Shown one piece after another: positions 52,904 through 63,227 of a DNA stretch of 64,000 nucleotides (position 1 is the stretch's first letter; each line of letters begins with the position of its first letter). Source of the stretch: Pegoplata infirma. Its lineage: Eukaryota > Arthropoda > Insecta > Diptera > Anthomyiidae. A program made the translations under genes and the position numbers. Location: positions 97,794,736 to 97,858,735 of the forward strand of contig OY992537.1 of assembly GCA_963921195.1 (NCBI GenBank), written 5' to 3'. The notes under the pieces are model-generated. The model saw only the letters and a list, made by a program, of their open reading frames with translations. It made no database searches and had not been told where the DNA came from.

Positions 52904-53033
52904 TAGTTCTGTTATTTTTACCAACAAATTCCAAAAAAATAACCTACGAAAACATTAAAAATTAATGATTTCGTTATTTTTTACAATTTTCTATTGAAAT
53001 ATTTTTTTAAAAATTTTTAATAAAATTTTTGGA

Positions 53034-53095
53034 ATCGATCCCGTAATCAACTACATTCTGGCCAGACACTCTACCCATCGTGCCAAAGTCACTTG
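53034..53095 (-). other. tRNA-like module in element T, copy 2
   Basis: On the minus strand, TTTGGCACGATGGGTAGAGTG and TACGGGATCGATTCC repeat the boxes at 27429-27488 with few changes. The boxes are better conserved than the AT-rich element around them. Confidence 0.5.
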
Positions 53096-54004
53096 ATACA
53101 AACATGTTTTTATATTTCTATAAATAATTTTTTGAATTTTTTTTTCTACAAAAAAATAACCTACTTGTGTAGGTAAAAACTAATGATATCTCTTAAAAAA
53201 TACCAACAATTTAAAAAAATATTACTTACACAAATCATTAAAAATTTAAAGAATAATCAGTAATTTTTACTTACAGAAAAAAAATAAATGACTTTAAAAA
53301 TTAAATGTTAATGAAAGTCTTTATATTTTAGTGTGTTATTTTTGAAACAAAGGACAGAAGTAGTCATTAATAAAAACTGAACATCAAACAAATGTTTTTT
53401 TCTTTTTCGTAAAACTTTTTAAATAAACTGCAAACAGTTAATGACATACTTTTTTGAGTGTACTGGTTCAAAACAAACTCTTAATTTGCATGAAATAAAA
53501 ATTTTTTCTCTAAAAATTTGCGCACAAATAAACTCAAAATGGCAAATATCGAAAAGAACAAAACTTCGATTTTTGAAAACAAATACTGGTTGGTTGACTC
53601 TAGAAATTGATTTATCACAATTTATTTGTGATAAAACCATTTCTTCTTCGGTTTCTACTAGTGGAAGGCCAGAGAAAAAATTCCATGAGTGCTCAGAAGT
53701 AACAAGAAAAAGGAAAGCAAGAGAACTTTTGAATACGGTTGATCATAATCAGTTATTTATGGCAGCCGAAATGAAAATGCACTTAGATGGCAAACGAACT
53801 TCGAACTTCGGCCTCAATTGTTCGTCACGAAAATAAGCACAAAAAGGCACGAAATAAGGATTGCAGAAATTACCATGAAAACTTTACACGCAAAACATCC
53901 ACAGAGGACACAAATACGGATTTGATTAACAGGCTCTTAATATCTTCGGATCAATTCATCTGTAGTTTGCGAAAACCCCCAAAAACTAAAAAAGGAATTT
54001 AAAC

Positions 54005-54855
54005 ACCCACAATTTTGGATTTGCTGCAAAACCCGGATGTTTATATTGCAGAAGAATGATATGAAACTTATTTATATGTATTACTTTTCCTATTCTTATA
54101 ATAATTTATTTATATTTTTCATTTTTAATAAATAATAAAAAATCTTTTTTAAAAAAATAACTTTTTTTATTTTTTACGGTACAACTATCGTAAATTTAAA
54201 TGCACAAGGACGTTAGTAACATTGGTATTTTTTTAATGGTTATAATGTTTTATCTATTGAAAATATTATTTTTTTTTGTTAATTGGTCCGTTTGCATTTT
54301 AGGTAACGAGATATGCATGGGTAATGTGTTGTTTGATTAAAACAAGGGTATTGCAATTTTCCCCAATTGTCCTACTCAAGATAATCTTGCTATTAATTAC
54401 AAACCAACTTAAAAAAATTATATTTTATCTATTATGGGAAGTGGGCGTGGCAATTGTCCAATTCCGCCCATTACTACAGAAGTTGTGTTGTTAGTCATAT
54501 ATTACTTGTACCAAATTGCGTGATTGTACCTTTATTTGTTAAAGAAATATGCAATTATGATCAGCTAGAATGTTAAAATCTCACACTGTGCAGTGGTTCA
54601 AAAGTTATAAGCAAAAGAGTGCTAAAATCTAATAATTTAGATTTAGGAAGAACGTGTCGGAATCTCATACTTTTTGTGTTAAAAAAATGTCATAGAATCC
54701 GAGCATTTTTCTACGGAGGAAGGTTTAAGAGACAAACGTAAAAATGTGTAGTATGCAATGGCAGACAATGGTTGAATTCCTTAATAGGAGGATTTTACCC
54801 TCAATAACTAAATTAAAAAAAAAAAATAATTATTAAAATTATTTTATTCATAAAT
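54005..54855. other. Spacer downstream of the broken ORF
   Basis: Contains AATAAATAATAAAAAATC at about 54127 (possible polyadenylation site of the ORF), a GGGAAGTGGGCGTGGCAATT box at about 54436 (related to the CACGCCC boxes of the B elements), and a decayed TCTCAG unit near 54650. No gene. Confidence 0.45.
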
Positions 54856-54857
54856 TA

Positions 54858-55497
54858 CACAGGTTGACAAAATTTGACCTTTTTCAATTTGCCTGACCTT
54901 TGACAACTGATTTATATGGATTTTAGTGTGCTGATTCCGAATCTGTTATCCAATTGTTTCCATCAGCTCGCGTTCGCGAGTAATTCGCTGTTAAAGAGTC
55001 GAAAAAGTGTGTTTTTATCAATTTTGCTGGGCTATAATTTCCAAAAAAATTTTAGTGCCTCAGTTTTAAACACGAACTTAACTATATTGGATGCCAGGAT
55101 TCCAAAACTGGTTTTAGATTTTTTCTGACAGCTTTAGTTTTCGAGTTATTAAAAAGGGCATAAATATTCAGACAAAATTAACGAGGGAATAAATTTAAAA
55201 ATTTTATTTTAGCGACATCTCCAAAACTAAAGATGACTCAACAAAAGTAAGAGTATTTTTGGAATCAGCATATCCAACATACCTAAAATCGTCATTCACT
55301 TTTTGGATGTAAGACAAGTGTAGGTAAATATGGACTTACAAACATGCCAAAAACAGCCTATTTTCAAAGTTTCCTTAGGCTATATCTCGAAAACTAGAGC
55401 TGACCCAAAAAGACGGTAGCCAGATTTGAAATCAGCGTACCCCTAATACCCAAAATTAGCTATCAGAACCCGGGCAAAAAAAAAGTGTTGCCCTGTG
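54858..55497. mobile_element. Candidate element with CACAGG ends
   Basis: CACAGGTTGACAAAA at the left and GTTGCCCTGTG at the right are flanked by TTA on both sides. The interior has repeated CTGATTCCGAAT / GGAATCAGC and TTTTCGAGTTATTAA / ATATCTCGAAAACTAGAG words. The termini match over only six bases, so this is tentative. Confidence 0.35.
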
Positions 55498-55603
55498 TTA
55501 TTATATCAGTACTTTAGATTTTAAAAATTGATATGCATCCAAATAATAACAACATAAAATTCCACATAAAAATTAACTTTAACAAAACACGAATGCTGAA
55601 CAA

Positions 55604-56710
55604 TAGGGTTTCTAAATTCCCGGACTTTTTCAATTCCCGGGAAAGCGTTTTAAAAAAATCGAATTCCCGGGAATTCCCGGGAATTTTTAATTAAAACAAA
55701 TTTTGAACTTTATCATATAAAAATTAATATATTACAAATTATGGTCGTATTTTCTAATTTAAACACATTTTAGATGTCTTCTTTTGTAAAATAGTTTTAT
55801 TAACCTCCAAATATACGTAGAAAGTTCATAAATTCATAATTTTGTAGAAATATTGGACCTTATCATAGTTTTAGTATTTGCATTGACGTATTTCCACTCC
55901 ATACAAAATTTTTCACTATTTGGAAAATGTGTATAACTTATCCGAATTGCAACAAATGTGTTTGTTATAACTTTTTGGAAAATTTTTTAATTTTGACTAC
56001 GCCAACCGTAAGAAAATTATATTTTGAAGATATATTTAATTAAACTTTCGATATATTAAAATTAATCGGTGTACGGCATCCGTGCCAAAATGAGACAACA
56101 ATGTACTGAACAGCCATTGTAACGTCATATTTTTACTGGTTGCTGGGATAGAACTCGCGGCGGCCAGGGTTCGTTTCAAAATATTTATTTTTCACCACCG
56201 ATAGATATCAGGATTTTACTTCATATATGAAATTTTAAGCTGAAAACCTGGTTGTTTTTATATTCTTTAAAATATTGATATTTTTATGTTTAAGTACTAT
56301 AAAGATTGTTGTTCTGAATATGAAATACTAAATTTCGAAAGAAGAAAGCATTGGAATTATAGATTCCGAAAACTTTTGCCAATTTGCAACCAACCTTCGA
56401 AGTGAAATTCAGTTTCATTCCGTATTTTGTCACGCAATCGATTAAAGAAAAATAATAACAAGGTCGAAATAATGTGAAAACTGAAGCATATCCTTACTAG
56501 TTTTTCTTTAAAAATTTTAATTTTTTTCAAAGTTTTGATGTAATTTTTAATAAATATTTGAAAATTGTGTTAAAAATTTGTAAATTAAATACATTTTCAA
56601 TAAAAAAATTAGCGACGAATTCCCGAAATTTCCCGAAGAAAAAATCCCGGGATTTTAAGAAAAATATTTCCCGGGAATTCCCGGGAAATTTTTCCCGAAT
56701 AGAAACCCTA
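55604..56710. mobile_element. hAT-like element with CCCGGGAATTCCCGGG repeats, copy 2
   Basis: Ends TAGGGTTTCTA and TAGAAACCCTA, with a perfect 8-bp duplication CTGAACAA (55596-55603, 56711-56718). Subterminal palindromes CCCGGGAATTCCCGGG lie at 55664-55682 and 56669-56686. Same family as 1832-3360 by ends and repeats, although the interiors differ. The minus-strand frame near the right end contains only the repeat. Confidence 0.9.
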
Positions 56711-56719
56711 CTGAACAAA

Positions 56720-57640
56720 GAATAACTAATTATTAAATTTAGAAAACCAACCTCGTAATATTTAATTAAATAAAAAAAAATGGGGTGACCATATGCTTTC
56801 TTAACGTCATCTTTCGGGTTCAAAATAAAAAGCTCAAAAGAGCTCGAACTGAACCGACCTTGTAAACTGAAGATAATTCCCTACAAACACAAAAAACAAT
56901 GATTACATTGGAATACAGTGTATTGCAATACACCTTGTAATACACCTTGATTTTTAACAAACTAAATATGAATTCTCAGTTTCGTTTTTGAGTCTATGAT
57001 GTCTGCCTACAAGAAACAGTGGCCATTACTAAGCTAGCTTATAAAGTGAATTAAATGGGACGTCCCTGGTCAGTCTAAATATACAATATTAGTTCAATTT
57101 AAATTAAACTCATATTACTGAACACCTAATTAATTTTCACAACACTAAAAGAAAATTAAAGCACTCAAGATATGTATAAACTAATTAATTATGCATTACA
57201 AAATTTATGTTAAATTTAATAATTTGACGTTTGTGGTAAACTCATTAAATAAAATGTTAATTTAATCATATAAAAAAAAACAAGAATATTATTTATTTTA
57301 ATTTGATAGTGTAGGGATGGATCATAACAAAATACTGGGATGGCACACGTTTGTATGTTAGCAGGAACGTAAGAAGGGGGAAAGTTTCATTATAATTTGA
57401 AAAATTTTAAACATATCAAAAAATTATTTGAAAAATCTTTTTGTGTTGCAAACACCTTTAAGAAACTGAAAATATTTTTTTGATGATTTTCCTATTGGAC
57501 AAAATATATATTGGAATCCAAAAATGCACTACTACAAACTACACCATATCCATTTGTTAATTGTAAAAGATCAATTGAAATTTGAAGATTTCATTTATAA
57601 TTCCAAGATTCCATTTAAAATTCGAAAATGCCACTTGAAA
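56720..57640. other. AT-rich spacer, no gene seen
   Basis: No pairable termini. A short direct repeat AATACACCTTG (56928-56948) and a triplet ATTCCAAGATT / ATTCGAAAATGCC series near 57590 are the only patterns noticed. Confidence 0.5.
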
Positions 57641-57689
57641 TTCGATGATTTTATTTTTTTGTCGGTTATCAATATTTAAATTAATTGTT

Positions 57690-58262
57690 AATATCCACGC
57701 CCACAAAAAGGGGCGTGCCGAAAAACGGCATTTAAATCAATATAAAAAGACAAGACAACAATTTAAAAAGCCAAAATACACATTTGTTTATTACCTACAA
57801 ACAAAATTTTAATTAAATATTTCCCATTCTTATGAATTTTGAAGGAATTATGTGAATATCGGGAGGTAGGTTTGCATGGGGACTACATGAAAGACTGACC
57901 GATTTTTTTGAAATTTGGAATGATGATTCATGCATACAAAATCTGGTTAACTATTAAATTTCAAAATGATATCTGTTATAATGCGGTTATTAGAGTCATT
58001 TAAGTCAAATTCAAAGAGGCGTTTGTATGGTGGCTGGATCTTAACATGGACCGGTTTTTTAATGTCAATAGGGTTCGTTCTTAGGCCTAAATATGCTTAA
58101 GTTTCAAATTTCAAGTCAATTGCTTGAAAATTGCGACCTACATATATCTTACTTAAACCATTAGATGGACAGACGGAAGGACATCGTTCAAAAAGTAATT
58201 CTGTGTTGATCGGTATACTTGAAGGTAGGTCTAGGTCCAATATTTCGGATAGTTACAAACAT
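57690..58262 (+). mobile_element. Element C, copy 3
   Basis: Carries CCACGCCCACAAAAAGGGGCG, ATATCGGGAGGTAGGTTTGC, GTTATAATGCGGTTATTAGAG, GACAGACGGAAGGACATCG (58169) and CCAATATTTCGGATAGTTAC in plus-strand order. The 3' hairpin is lost at a T-run. Compared with C copy 1 it preserves the middle best. Confidence 0.7.
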
Positions 58263-58666
58263 TTTTTTTTTTTTGATTGCGTAAAATTTTTTTTTAAGAC
58301 CCAAAGTTTAGGGCTCGCTCGGTAACGACCCCTAAACCTTAATGAAAAAATCTGAAAAAAATCACGTGTTATTTTTTCACGGTGCTTAATATATATTCCG
58401 GGTGGCCCATACAAAAATCCCAAAAAAAGTGCCATATATGAAACCAGCCTAGTGTACAATTTTGACTCCTATCAAAAATTTTTTTTAAAACAATTCGAAA
58501 TTTCATTACCTTGACTCTTTCATAAATCTTGAAACAATCTTTCGTTTACACTGAATTTGAGCAAAATCTGATCAATTTAACCTGTGGCGCCCTTCGATGA
58601 AAATTTTTGATTTTTGGAAAATTTCCAATAAAATTTTTGTTTTTTGAAAAATGAAAAACAAAAAAA

Positions 58667-59380
58667 ACAAGTGAGAGTGTTAAATTCGGCTGTGCCGAAT
58701 CTTCTATACCCTCCAACGTTTAAAAAAAAATAAAAAAAAAATGCTGGGACGTTTTTGGGGGGGGGGGGGGGGGGTTTATCGGGGGTCCTTGGGGACACCT
58801 TCTCTCTGGTCAAAAATTTTTACAAATTTAATTACTATGCTTTTTGTACAAAAGATATACTATTCCATCATTATATAAATTATTTGCTAATATCCACGCC
58901 CACAAAAGGGGCGCACCAAAAAAAAGTAATTTTCAAATCCCCTGGGTCCAAGTCCAAGACTTTGAACTTTTTCAAGCATAAAAATGTTTCATTTGTTTAA
59001 CAAAAATACAAAAAAACCTATAAAAAGTTACCTTTTTTCATGGGTTGGTTTACTTCGTCAAGGGGGAACTTTTTCCCCCCAGGTCCGATTTTGCCCATCT
59101 CCGAACTTAACCAGCCTATGAACATAAGACATATATGTGCGAAATTTCAGGAGTGTATCATTTTTATTTTGGGCTGTATCGTGTCTTCCACAGATGGACG
59201 GACATACGGACATACGGACAGACGGACGGACGGACAGACGGACATCGCTAGAATGTCTTAGAATCGATCACTGATCAATAATATATGTACTTTATGGGGT
59301 CATAGACCGATATTTCGATGCGTTACACACGGAATGACAAAGTGAGTATACCCCCATACTGTAGTTGGAGGGTATAAAAA
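58667..59380 (+). mobile_element. Element B, copy 7, full length
   Basis: ACAAGTGAGAGTGTTAAATT, TCGGCTGTGCCGAATC hairpin, G18 run (58757-58774), CACGCCCACAAAAGGGGCGC box, CAAGGGGGAACTTTTTCCCC, a 45-base GACGGACATACGG array (59195-59241) and CATACTGTAGTTGGAGGGTATAAAAA. At 714 bases it keeps a middle section that copy 6 lacks. Confidence 0.88.
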
Positions 59381-59440
59381 TATTACGCGATTGATTATTT
59401 TTATTAATTTTGTCATGCTGATTACGAATAATAAAATCAA

Positions 59441-60256
59441 ACAAGCGAGAGTGTTAAATTCGGCTGTGCCGAATCTTTTATACCCTCCAATATGTAAAAA
59501 AAAACTTAAAAAAAATTATATTTAAAATTTTTGGCAGGTGCCTCTTATTCACCCCTGGTCCGATTTTGCCCATTTACGAACTTAACCTGCCTAGGATATA
59601 TTCACGGACGGGCATTCATAGAATGTCTTAGAATCGATCATGGACCAATAATATATGGGGGTTTTCGTGTCAACTGACACAACTTTTGAAACCGATGTCT
59701 TCCGATTTTTCAACGAGATCGGTCAAGGACTCTATGAGTTAGAGAAGGTCGAAATTTGACATTTTGGCCAAAGAGGTGTTTATTCTCATCCATGTAACTT
59801 CTTACCTATTGTTTTTAGCAAAATGTGTCCCAAATAGTTTAGATACCTATTTCTTCAGTCTTTCGAAAAAAAGTTTTAAAAAAATTTAAAAAAAAATTTT
59901 GATTTTTTTTTTTAATCCAAAACTTTTTTGACTTTTTCCTTAAATCGGGCCCTTTTTTTTGACTCAAAAGAAAGCTTAGGTCATTTCCTTTAAGAGTTAT
60001 GGGGTTGCTTAGTGGGATGCGAGTGGAATATCTATGAAATTTTTTTTTTTTTTTACTTTAAAAAACAAAAAAACGGTTCTTAAATTTGCACTATTTGCGG
60101 CCCTTCCCGATCGGAAGACATAGGTTTCAAAAGTTGTGTCAGTTGACACGAAAACCCCCATATACTTATATGGCATCCTCGACCGATATTTCGATGCGTT
60201 ACACTCGGATCGACAAAGTGAGTATACCCCCATACAGTGATTGGAGGGTATAAAAA
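59441..60256 (+). mobile_element. Element B, copy 8, interrupted by a fold-back
   Basis: ACAAGCGAGAGTGTTAAATTC, TCGGCTGTGCCGAATC, TCCGATTTTGCCCATTTACG, ATAGAATGTCTTAGAATCG, then the fold-back 59656-60160, then CGATATTTCGATGCGTTACA and GATTGGAGGGTATAAAAA. The GTCY tract is reduced to ACGGACGGGCATTC. Confidence 0.82.
59656..60160. mobile_element. Fold-back element V (TA target) with well-conserved ends
   Basis: TGGGGGTTTTCGTGTCAACT and AGTTGACACGAAAACCCCCA form arms that stay matched for about 38 bases (through GACACAACTTTTGAAACC) and continue more loosely to GATCGG. TA flanks both ends (59654-59655, 60161-60162), restoring the B element on removal. A Tc1/mariner-type non-autonomous element. 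The centre has no frame. Confidence 0.85.
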
Positions 60257-60699
60257 TGTCAGAAATCGGTCAAGCAGTTTTTTAAAATATCGGCACTAGA
60301 AATTTGTCAACAAAATTCAAAAGTGGTGGTTTTTCCTACGTTCAAGAATTTTTTTGTTGAAAAAAATGTCAAAATTTGTTTTCATTGACTTTTTCATAGA
60401 GCTTAAAACAAATTTTCATTTAAATTCAATTTGAGCCAAATCAGACTTTTTATAACCCACACGGCGCCTTTGATCAAAGCCTAGAGTTTTTGGTAAAAAT
60501 TTCCAAAAAAACAAAATTTGGGTTGAAGAGCGCCATGAATTAAAATCATCTGATTTGGATTAAATTAATTTCAAATGAAAGCTTCTCTCAAGCTCTATGA
60601 AAGCGTCAGGGAAAAAAACTGTTATTTTTTTTTAATTTCTAGACTTAATTTTTAAAAATTGAAAACTTAGATCGCCATCTAATCATACGTCCCTGATTG

Positions 60700-61300
60700 T
60701 TGATAGGGGTCAATATAACTAAACAATAAAAATATTTTATGCATTTTATAAGTTAAAAAGAAGGAATATAATATTATAACAAACAAAATAATAAAGAAAA
60801 ACACAACATTGCAATTATACATCCTCTTTAAATAACAAGTACTTAAATTTATAGTTAGCGAAATTCAACTAAGGGCACTTTGTTTTTATATAATTTTTTT
60901 TTCCAAAAAGTTTCTATTTTCGCATGAGCACAACTTTCTTAGATTCTGACACGTTTTTTTCATAAAAAAGTCTCAGTAACTTAAAAATTTTTCCTATAAA
61001 AAAAATCAAATTCCTTTCCTTAAATGATATGCGCCCACCTTTATTTAAATTTTAGTAGCTATATTACAAAATTACTCCTAGTATTTTTTTTTTATATATT
61101 AATAGTAAATTAATCCCCTTGTTTCTTTTTATGTTTTTTTATTTATTTTTTTATTTTTAGTTTCAACCATGTCTTTAATTATATTCTTCAAAAGCACGCA
61201 TATTGAATTTCACACTCTTTTGAATGTGTTTTGACCAGTTATGTTAAAACAAAATTCAGTTGTAATATTTTGCAAAAAAAAAAAAAAATGCAAAGAAAAT
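60700..61300. other. AT-rich spacer, no gene seen
   Basis: A decayed TCTCAG unit lies near 60940-60985. Otherwise poly-A/T. Confidence 0.5.
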
Positions 61301-61312
61301 TAAAATATATCG

Positions 61313-61489
61313 TTACAAAACTAAAAAAAAAAACATCAAACACTGTAATGCCGACTTATTGTAATTGACGCAGGGAACAATTAGTATTCGTACTGGCAGT
61401 TGATGGTATTGGTTACAATTTCCTTTTCTCTGTTCTGGATAAATTCCGCATTGGGGCATATATTTATAACTATCCACACCATTTACAAC
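61313..61489 (-). CDS. Possible small exon with four cysteines, unrecognised
   Basis: On the minus strand TTTTTAATTACAG (a good 3' splice acceptor, AG at 61490-61491) is followed by an open stretch that reads VNGVDSYKYMPQCGIYPEQ, then KGNCNQYHQLP, VPCVNYNKSALQC. The codons are less AT-biased than the flanks. Cysteine spacings are C-x10-C-x14-C-x9-C. I do not recognise the fold; small secreted Cys-rich proteins are one possibility. The downstream donor is not evident, and the acceptor lies just beside a repeat remnant (61510-61560). Confidence 0.3.
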   Translation of the reverse strand, partial: VVNGVDSYKYMPQCGIYPEQRKGNCNQYHQLPVRILIVPCVNYNKSALQCLMFFFLVL

Positions 61490-61509
61490 TGTAATTAAAA
61501 ACAAATTAC

Positions 61510-61560
61510 AAAAAGTTAAATTCTACCGAATTTATGAATAATCTCCACAAAGTCCAAAAC
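61510..61560 (+). mobile_element. Remnant of an element A 5' end
   Basis: ACAAAAAGTTAAATTCTACC and GAATAATCTCCACAAAGTC correspond, with decay, to the A start ACAAGTAAAAAAGTTAAATTC..ACCCTCCACAATTTC. Confidence 0.4.
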
Positions 61561-61599
61561 ATTTAAATTGCTTTTTAGTGGTTGGTCCTTTTTTTAAAG

Positions 61600-61950
61600 T
61601 GCAAAAAAAGAATCTTTTTACTACACCATTTACATATGAAAAAATCTCAGATTCCGAGAATCTTTTTAGGAACGTATTGCGTTTCTAGGGGATTTTTCTT
61701 AGAAAAAAAATCCCAGACCATTTCATTCTCTCTCCCCTCATGCATTCTTAGAAAAATTCTAAAAATTTTCTTAAGAAAAATTTTCATTCCTTTCTTTTTT
61801 CGAAAGTAAATTTCGCAGATTTTTCCTATAGAAAAATTTTTGATTTAAAAACTTTTTTCCAACAGAAATATTTTAAGATTTTTCCTATACACTATTTCTT
61901 CTCTTTGTCGGTTTCTTCAGCCCGCCCCTTTTGGGGCGTGGAAATAAAAA
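61600..61950. repeat. Decayed TCTCAG minisatellite and CACGCCCC box
   Basis: Units such as AAAAAATCTCAGATTCCGAGAATC and TTTTTCCTATAGAAAAATTTTTGA at irregular spacing, followed by GCCCGCCCCTTTTGGGGCGTGG (61920-61941), the palindromic box seen in B and C elements. Confidence 0.55.
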
Positions 61951-61954
61951 ATAA

Positions 61955-62615
61955 TTTAAATTGTTTTAAATTTTAATTGAAAATGGTGTAGTTACACACA
62001 TATCTAAAGGCGTTTACATATTCGTGTAATGTATTTTGTGTAACAACATTGTTAATTCATTTAAGAGATATAAAGACAGTGAGGAAATATTTATGTAAAA
62101 TTTACATCATGTCTTGTAATTGTACAATACACGAGTACTCATATTATTTTTTTTTAATTCCAGTGTAAATATGCACTTTGGCAAATCATGCAGAACTTCA
62201 AAGCCCTTTTATTTTCGCAAAAAAAAGAAACATACAAATAAAAATAATGGTAAGTTAAACTTTAGTTTTCATTCACATTAAAAAAAAAGTATTGTGTCCA
62301 AAAGGTTATTGACCAAAAATAGTACACAAAACTTCACATGTTTTAACATGTTCCATCATCCACAAGCTTCCTCTTGCGCTCTCAGTTGAGTATTTGTATT
62401 TAAATTTCATTTTTAATTTACTAAAGCAAAAATATGGAAAAAAGGAGTTTTTAATACTTGTTATATAATGAAAATAAAAGGGATTTTCTGTTCACTTTTG
62501 ATCTTTTGCCGAAATTTATTAGCAAATGTATCAAATTACAAAAACAACTTTGTTATGGTTTTAATTATTTGTCACATAGAAAGAGATTCAATGAACTTTA
62601 AAAATTGAAGAAAAA
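61955..62615. other. AT-rich spacer, no gene seen
   Basis: Includes GTGTAGTTACACACATATC and TTGTAATTGTACAATAC, short palindromes recalling the field at 40560-42030, but no defined repeat and no gene. Confidence 0.45.
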
Positions 62616-62621
62616 AGAAGA

Positions 62622-63227
62622 AACAAGAAAAAAAAGTAAAAAAGTTAAATTCGGCCTTGCCGAATGTAGTGATACCCTCCACAATTTCTAAAAGATTATT
62701 GCAAAAACTTTATTTAAAACGAAATTACTTTTGAAAAAAAAATTTTTTTTTTTGAAAAAAAAATTTCCGCGAAAAAAAAATTGGTAAAAAAAAAATCCGC
62801 GATTTTTTTGTCCAAAAATATGTTTGTACTTGTTTAACTACCATTTGGTGTTTAATTGTGTTCACATAAGTCAACCAGCAGCCGAATTAAAGCATTTTGT
62901 ATTTTTAGGTTATGTTGAATGTACTAAAATTTTTAAGTTGTCCTTACATTTTCGTTCATAACTTTTGAACCGCTGAACCGATATCGCTCAAATGCAATAC
63001 CAAACTTCTCGGTAGAACTTCCAATACATATATATGTTTAATAACAGTCACCTCTGTTTTGTATTTTGGACGTGATCACATTTTCCACAGACAGTCAGAC
63101 GGACGGACAGACGGACATCGCTAGAATGTCTTAAAATCGATCGGGCATCATGAATATATATACTTTATGGGGTCCCAGACCGATATTTCGATGAGTTACA
63201 AACGGAATGACAAAACTTATATATACC
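62622..63227 (+). mobile_element. Element A, copy 5, cut at its 3' end by a hAT start
   Basis: ACAAGAAAAAAAAGTAAAAAAG, TTCGGCCTTGCCGAATG, GTGATACCCTCCACAATTTC, ACTTTTGAACCGCTGAACC, GACGGACGGACAGACGG (63100) and GATGAGTTACAAACGG match copy 4. It stops at TTATATATACC, where copy 4 continues CTCTATCACTAAGTGGAGGG. Confidence 0.85.

Larger units (their letters stand above)
52384..53460. mobile_element. TIR element T, copy 2, inserted in the broken ORF
   Basis: Ends CACTCAAAATATTTTG and CTTTTTTGAGTG, flanked by TA on both sides (52382-52383, 53461-53462). It matches copy 1 (27052-27826) in reverse orientation, including the tRNA-like module on the minus strand (53034-53095). About 290 extra bases are an A-tailed insertion at 52616-52903. 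Confidence 0.78.
52239..54002 (+). pseudogene. Broken transposon-like ORF, split by element T and frameshifted
   Basis: Plus-strand frames at 52239-52383 and 53462-53836 become one when the TA-flanked element at 52384-53460 is removed (ending ..FEFISGSIST, continuing GSKQTLNLHE..). A further frame, to a stop at 54002, follows after a 7-base tandem duplication AACTTCG (about 53798-53811), and one copy of it is enough to shift the frame. Composition is coding-like. The motif SGRPEKKFHECSEVTRKRKA (about 53662-53721) resembles a GRP-K-FEE-S-(T/S)KRR motif that I recall from arthropod transposon-associated proteins of unknown biochemical role. That link is from memory and weak. An AATAAA (about 54127) lies downstream. 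Confidence 0.5.
58470..60690. repeat. Repeat K, copy 4, hosting two B elements
   Basis: K sequence at 58470-58666 (TGGCGCCCTTCGATG), 59381-59440 (ATGCTGATTACGAATAATAAAA) and 60257-60690 (AGAAATCGGTCAAGCAG, CACGGCGCCTTTGATCAAAG) is separated by two B elements in the same orientation. Confidence 0.6.
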
